DNA from: DYJE01 sp964637565
GTDB lineage: Bacteria > Desulfobacterota > Desulfobacteria > Desulfobacterales > Desulfolunaceae
NCBI GenBank assembly: GCA_964637565.1
Contig: CAZWTY010000009.1
Span: 8,087-72,086, forward strand
Length of the DNA stretch: 64,000 nucleotides
Direction: 5' to 3'
Below are positions 59,789 through 64,000 of the stretch, piece by piece. Numbering within the stretch: position 1 is the first letter of the stretch; each line of letters starts with the position of its first letter. Made by a program: the position numbers and the translations under genes. The notes below the pieces were generated by a model. The model saw only the letters and a list, made by a program, of their open reading frames with translations. It made no database searches and was not told the origin of the DNA.

Positions 59789-61606
59789 TTATTCAAACCG
59801 ACCCAGACGGTAGGCTTTCATCTTGCGTTCCAGGGTCCGCCGGTTGATGCCCAGACAGCGGGCCGCCTCACCCCGGTGCCATTTCGTCTGATCGAGAATT
59901 CGCTGGATGTGAAGCCGTTCCGCATCGGCGGCCACGGCCTTCAGGTCCGCCCCGGCCTGCTGGGGAGCAAGGGCGACACGTTCCGTTGTCTCGGGCACAG
60001 AGGGCAGCCCCCGGACATTTTCAGGGAAACCGATGGTTTTCAGGGTGATGTAGCGATGGAGCACGTTCTGGAGTTCCCGGATGTTGCCGGGCCAGGGATA
60101 ACGCTGAAAGGTTTCGAGCACGGCCGGCGTGATGGGGGGCCGGTCCGGGGAAGCCGGATAGCGTTTCAGGAAATGCTCGACAAGCAGGGCGATGTCCGAG
60201 GTGCGGTTGCGCAAGGGGGGAAGCTGGATCGGGATGATGTGGATGCGGTAATAAAAATCCTCGCGCATCCGTCCCTGGCGGATCAGCTGGGTCAGGTCCC
60301 GGTTGGTCGCGGCGATGATCCGAAGGTCGGGATGCCGGGTGGCCTTGCCCCCCAGGGGGATGAAGCCGTTGCCTTCGATGGCCCTGAGAAGCTTGACCTG
60401 CATGGCCGGGCTGATCTCCCCCAGTTCGTCGAGAAACAGGGTGCCCTGGTCCGCCAGGTCCAGGTAGCCCTGCTTGTCCTGGACCGCACCGGTGAATGCC
60501 CCTTTTTTGTATCCGAAAAATTCACTTTCCATGATCGTTTCAGGGATGGCCCCGCAGTTGACGGGGATGAACGGCTTGTTCGCCCGGTCGCTCAACCGGT
60601 GGATTTCACGGGCCACCAGCTCCTTTCCCGTTCCCGATTCGCCATAGATGATCGCATTGGCCTCCGAGGCGGCGGCGTTCACGATCATTTCGTAGACAGC
60701 CTGCATTTCCGGACTTTTACCGATCAGGTCCCCGAATCTGTAGCGTTCGTTCAGGGTGGATTTCAGCCGCAGGTTTTCCTTTCTGAGGCTTGTTTCACTG
60801 TCCCTTAACCTCTGTTCCTCGATTTTCCGGTCGGTGATATCGGTGAGCATGGTCTGGCGTTTCAGAACAACCCCGTCCGTGGCGTAAATCGGGGTGGATA
60901 CCGCCGCGTACCAGCGGTTGTCCATGGGGTTCAGGAATTCGTCACGGACGATGCCTCCCCCTAAGACCTCTTCCATCCGGCACCAGGGACAGGGCGTTTT
61001 GCGCCGGAAGATGGCCGAATGACACGGCGTGCCCACCGCATCTCCGCCGACCTTGTCCGCGAGGCGGCCGTTCATGAATTCCAGGGTGTAGTCCTTGTGG
61101 CAGGTGTAGATGTGGCCGGGAAAGTTCTCCACGATGACCCTCAGCTCGTCTTCACGAAGCTTGAGGTTTTTTTCGGCCTGTTTGCGGGACGTCACGTTCA
61201 CCAGGGTCGCCAGGCTGGTGGTCCCCTGGATCATGTTCAGCTTGATCCAGATGTCGTAAACCTCACCTTCCCGGTTCATCAGGCGGCATTCGTATTCTTC
61301 GGGGGCGTTGGCCGGATCGATCCGCCGCTTCCTGTGGAACGCCATCATGCGCTCCAGGTCTTCCCGGTAAACGAACCGCGACCACTTGACCTTGCCCTCG
61401 ATTTCCTGCCGGGAGTACCCCAGCAGTTCCTCGAGTTTCTCGTTGATCAGGGAAATGGTCATGTCGTCTTCGATAACAATGGACGGGGCCGTGGATTTCT
61501 CGAAAATCCGCCGGAACAGTTCGGCCTTCAGCTCCGCATCCCGTAACCGTTGCCGGACATCTTCGGAATCAGTCTGACCGGAGTTTGAATCACTGGTGTC
61601 CATCAT
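59789..61606 (-). CDS. PAS-PAS sigma-54-dependent transcriptional activator
   Basis: A 605-residue enhancer-binding protein. Two PAS domains (about 25-145 and 150-265; the second has CHSAIF...PCPWC cysteines) precede an AAA+ domain with Walker A GESGTGKE and the sigma-54 contact loop GAFTGA. The C-terminus is a Fis-type helix-turn-helix ending RGEAARCLGINRRTLERKM. The last PAS could sense a ligand or redox state. It lies upstream of the CoA-transferase on the same strand with sigma-54 signals in the gap. ATG 61606 or 61603 follow AAAGG; the frame opens earlier at 61687. Confidence 0.9.
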   Translation of the reverse strand: MMDTSDSNSGQTDSEDVRQRLRDAELKAELFRRIFEKSTAPSIVIEDDMTISLINEKLEELLGYSRQEIEGKVKWSRFVYREDLERMMAFHRKRRIDPANAPEEYECRLMNREGEVYDIWIKLNMIQGTTSLATLVNVTSRKQAEKNLKLREDELRVIVENFPGHIYTCHKDYTLEFMNGRLADKVGGDAVGTPCHSAIFRRKTPCPWCRMEEVLGGGIVRDEFLNPMDNRWYAAVSTPIYATDGVVLKRQTMLTDITDRKIEEQRLRDSETSLRKENLRLKSTLNERYRFGDLIGKSPEMQAVYEMIVNAAASEANAIIYGESGTGKELVAREIHRLSDRANKPFIPVNCGAIPETIMESEFFGYKKGAFTGAVQDKQGYLDLADQGTLFLDELGEISPAMQVKLLRAIEGNGFIPLGGKATRHPDLRIIAATNRDLTQLIRQGRMREDFYYRIHIIPIQLPPLRNRTSDIALLVEHFLKRYPASPDRPPITPAVLETFQRYPWPGNIRELQNVLHRYITLKTIGFPENVRGLPSVPETTERVALAPQQAGADLKAVAADAERLHIQRILDQTKWHRGEAARCLGINRRTLERKMKAYRLGRFE

Positions 61607-61712
61607 CCATCCTTTCATCCAGAAGCCCTTCACGAAAGAGACCTTGTCAGAAAAAATCCGGAAAACCCTGGCAACCGCCTGAGCCAAGGAAATTCCTCGG
61701 GCAAAGCAACGA

Positions 61713-61740
61713 CAAAAAAAGGGGCGGAAACCGCCCCTTT
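61713..61740 (-). terminator. rho-independent terminator of tkt
   Basis: AAAGGGGCGG and CCGCCCCTTT form a perfect 10-bp stem with a 3-base loop, followed on the minus strand by a run of U, 28 bases after the tkt stop. Confidence 0.9.
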
Positions 61741-61767
61741 CATTTTTTTTACAGGTTCTTCAGGCCG

Positions 61768-63774
61768 TTAGTCCCGGCCCAGGAGTTTGAGGGTTTTTTC
61801 CACCACGTTGTCCACGGTGAACCCGTAGTTTTTAAGCACAGTTCCTCCCGGGGCCGAGGCGCCGTAGGTGTCCACGCCGATGATCACACCCTCGTCGCCC
61901 ACGTATTTTTCCCAGCCCATGCTGATGCCCGCCTCCACCACCACGCGTTTCTTCACGTCGGGAAGAAGGACCCAGTCCTTGTAGTTCTGCTGGTTCATTT
62001 CAAACAACTCCCAGCTGGGCATGCTGACCACACGGGCCTTCACGCCTTTTTCGGCCAGGATGTCGGCCGCCTGGACGCAGAGGTGGAGTTCGGAGCCCGT
62101 ACCGATAAGGATCACGTCGGGTGTTCCTTCGGCGTTCTTCAGGATGTAGGCGCCGCTCCGCACCGACCCTTCGGACTTGCTCCGGTCGGACACGGGCAGG
62201 TTCTGGCGGCTCAGGATCAGGGCCGTGGGACCGTCGGTGAGCTTCAGGGCCACTTTCCAGGCGTCCAGGGTTTCCGAGGCGTCGCCGGGACGGATCACCG
62301 TGAGGTTGGGAATGGCGCGCAAGGAAGCCACATGTTCCACGGGCTGGTGGGTGGGGCCGTCCTCGCCCACGGCGATGCTGTCGTGGGTGAACACGTAGAT
62401 CAGGGGCAGGTGCATCAGGCTGGCCACACGGATGGCCGGGCGCATGTAGTCGGCGAACACCAGGAAGGTTCCGCCGTAGGGACGGACGCCGCCGTGGACG
62501 AACATCCCGGCCATGATGGCGCCCATGGCGTGCTCGCGGACGCCGAAACGGATGTTCCGCCCGTCGTAGGAGCCTTTCTGGAATTCCTTGTCGTTTTTCA
62601 GGAACGTGTTGTTGGACGGCGCGAGATCGGCGCTTCCGCCGATAAGGGCCGGAAGTTTTTCCGCGATGGCGTTCAGAACCTTGCCGGACGCGGCCCGTGT
62701 GGCGATGGCTGCGTCCGTGGGGGCGAAGGCGGGAAGGTCGTTATCCCAGCCGAAGGTGAGAAAACCGCTGACCCCGTCCACCCAGAGTTTGGTGAGCTCG
62801 GGATAGGCTTTGGCGTAGGCGTTGAAACGGGCCTGCCAGAGGTTTTCAGCCTCGGCCCCTTTTTCGATGCAGCGGGCGAACACGGCGGCCGCTTCCTCGG
62901 GAACGAGAAACTCGGCGTCCTCGGGCCAGCCCAGATTTTTCTTGGTCAGCCGGATTTCCTCTTTACCCAAAGGCGCGCCGTGGGCGTCGGCCGTATCCTG
63001 TTTGCCGGGGCTGCCGTAGGCGATGTTGGTTTTCATCAGGATCAGGGTGGGTTTCTCGTCCTGGCTTTTGGCTTTCGTGATGGCCGCGTCGATGGCGTCG
63101 GGATCGTTGCCGTTGGCAACCTTGATGGTGTTCCAGTTGCAGGCCTTGAACCGGGCTTCCACGTCTTCGGTGAAGGTGATGTCGGTCTTGCCTTCGATGG
63201 AGATCCCGTTGTCGTCGTAAAGGCAGATCAGTTTGCCGAGACCCAGGTGTCCCGCGAGAGATACGGCTTCGGCGGCGACCCCTTCCATCATGTCCCCGTC
63301 ACCGCACATCACATAGGTGTAATGGTCCACGATGGTGTGCCCCGGCTGGTTGTACCGGGCCGCCAGATGGCGTTCGGCCATGGCCATGCCCACGGCGTTG
63401 GCCACGCCCTGGCCCAGGGGACCGGTGGTGACTTCCACGCCGTTGGTGTGGCGGTACTCGGGATGCCCCGGGGTCTTGCTGCCCCACTGGCGGAAATTCT
63501 TCAGGTCGTCCAGGCTGAGGCCGTAGCCGGTGAGGTGCAGCACGCTGTAAAGAAGAGCCGACGCATGGCCGCCTGAAAGAACGAAACGGTCCCTGTCCGG
63601 CCAGGCCGAGTTTTTCGGGTTATGCAACATGTGCCGGGTGAAAAGGACGTAGGCCGCAGGGGCCAGGCCCATGGGCGCTCCGGGATGCCCCGAGTTGGCC
63701 TTTTCCACCGCGTCCATGGCGAGGGTCCGCAGGGTGTTGACACACAGGGCGTCCAGTTTCTGTTGATCGGTCAT
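61768..63774 (-). CDS. tkt: transketolase
   Basis: A 668-residue transketolase. The thiamine diphosphate motif starts at GDGDMMEGVAAEA and ends near YDDNGISIEG; the N-terminal HPGAPMG and the transketolase signature around EDGPTHQPVEH are present. It moves two-carbon units between sugar phosphates in the pentose phosphate pathway. Length is normal for the family. AAGGAGAG lies before the ATG. It is followed by a strong terminator and looks like a single-gene unit. Confidence 0.97.
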   Translation of the reverse strand: MTDQQKLDALCVNTLRTLAMDAVEKANSGHPGAPMGLAPAAYVLFTRHMLHNPKNSAWPDRDRFVLSGGHASALLYSVLHLTGYGLSLDDLKNFRQWGSKTPGHPEYRHTNGVEVTTGPLGQGVANAVGMAMAERHLAARYNQPGHTIVDHYTYVMCGDGDMMEGVAAEAVSLAGHLGLGKLICLYDDNGISIEGKTDITFTEDVEARFKACNWNTIKVANGNDPDAIDAAITKAKSQDEKPTLILMKTNIAYGSPGKQDTADAHGAPLGKEEIRLTKKNLGWPEDAEFLVPEEAAAVFARCIEKGAEAENLWQARFNAYAKAYPELTKLWVDGVSGFLTFGWDNDLPAFAPTDAAIATRAASGKVLNAIAEKLPALIGGSADLAPSNNTFLKNDKEFQKGSYDGRNIRFGVREHAMGAIMAGMFVHGGVRPYGGTFLVFADYMRPAIRVASLMHLPLIYVFTHDSIAVGEDGPTHQPVEHVASLRAIPNLTVIRPGDASETLDAWKVALKLTDGPTALILSRQNLPVSDRSKSEGSVRSGAYILKNAEGTPDVILIGTGSELHLCVQAADILAEKGVKARVVSMPSWELFEMNQQNYKDWVLLPDVKKRVVVEAGISMGWEKYVGDEGVIIGVDTYGASAPGGTVLKNYGFTVDNVVEKTLKLLGRD

Positions 63775-63851
63775 GGTCTTCTCTCCTTGGTTGGTTGGTC
63801 TTTATCGTGATTTCAATCTGTTATTTTTTTTAAGAACGTTTTCGGCTTTTT

Positions 63852-64000
63852 GCCTCCGGCGGCCCTGCCGGGAGCCAAACTTTTGAAAAGTTTGACAAAC
63901 ATATTTTGCCGGAAACGATAACGCCGCTTATTGAGCTTTCGATCTAAATCCATTTGTCCAGATTTTTAAAATCTGGTCCCCCGGAAGGGCCGCCGGAGGC
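63852..64000. repeat. repeat element with 21-bp inverted ends at the window edge
   Basis: GCCTCCGGCGGCCCTGCCGGG (63852-63872) is inverted at 63980-64000 with one mismatch. Inside are perfect palindromes AAACTTTTGAAAAGTTT (63877-63893) and one at 63958-63976 with 9-bp arms. It lies upstream of tkt and may extend past the window. Confidence 0.6.

Noticed and set aside
61585..63576. A 663-codon plus-strand open frame opposite tkt
   Set aside because: Shadow of transketolase; Gly/His/Val-rich with no domain and it runs across the tkt terminator.
1..64000. CRISPR array
   Set aside because: Reading the window, I saw no series of regularly spaced identical repeats and no cas genes.

Overview
The window looks like a chromosomal segment of a GC-rich Gram-negative bacterium, most likely a Desulfobacterota (deltaproteobacterial) sulfate reducer or relative. 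This is an inference from the gene mix: a selenium-linked YedF protein, very many PAS/REC/HD-GYP/GGDEF signalling proteins, sigma-54 control, PqiA/MCE envelope proteins, lipoproteins and a lytic transglycosylase. No species is identified and no 16S rRNA gene is present.

Layout. (1) 1-6.2 kb: a YkgJ-type Cys-cluster protein and an SDR, then a PqiA-PqiA-MCE lipid-transport operon and a thioesterase. (2) 6.2-7.6 kb: an AT-rich patch with a small membrane protein, a MITE-like repeat and a Phd/VapC toxin-antitoxin pair. (3) 7.7-20.9 kb: recN and an HPt protein on the minus strand, then a plus-strand signalling array: GAF histidine kinase, hybrid kinase, REC-HisKA protein without ATPase, REC-GGDEF-degenerate HD-GYP, HDOD protein, Cache chemoreceptor and a CheY-like receiver. 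(4) 20.9-24.2 kb: YedF, a TPR lipoprotein and a CheW protein carrying a CZB zinc domain. (5) 24.0-28.3 kb: pstSCAB-phoU with a triple Pho-box-like repeat upstream. (6) 28.3-33.3 kb: MoaB, PyrR, a MoaE-like protein, MoaC, MltA and a PAS-HD-GYP protein.

(7) 33.36-51.0 kb: a defence island directly downstream of a tRNA-Glu(CTC) gene. A five-gene type I restriction-modification operon (hsdM-hsdS-FRG gene-AlbA_2 gene-hsdR, minus strand) is followed by a broken FKBP isomerase gene and a complete type I Wadjet operon (jetABCD). No integrase was seen. The main candidate for an undescribed arrangement is the FRG-domain protein inside the hsd operon: its last ~50 residues clearly resemble the extreme C-terminus of HsdR. 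That suggests a second effector able to dock on the same HsdM/HsdS core.

(8) 51.2-58.1 kb: a divergent lipid-modification cluster (DUF1365-cyclopropane synthase fusion, FAD oxidoreductase, SRPBCC-SDR fusion, chalcone-isomerase-like protein, GPH-type transporter). (9) 58.2-61.6 kb: a CoA-transferase with a consensus sigma-54 promoter and palindromic upstream sites next to a PAS-PAS-sigma-54 activator gene. (10) 61.8-63.8 kb: transketolase with a clear terminator, then a repeat element running off the window edge.
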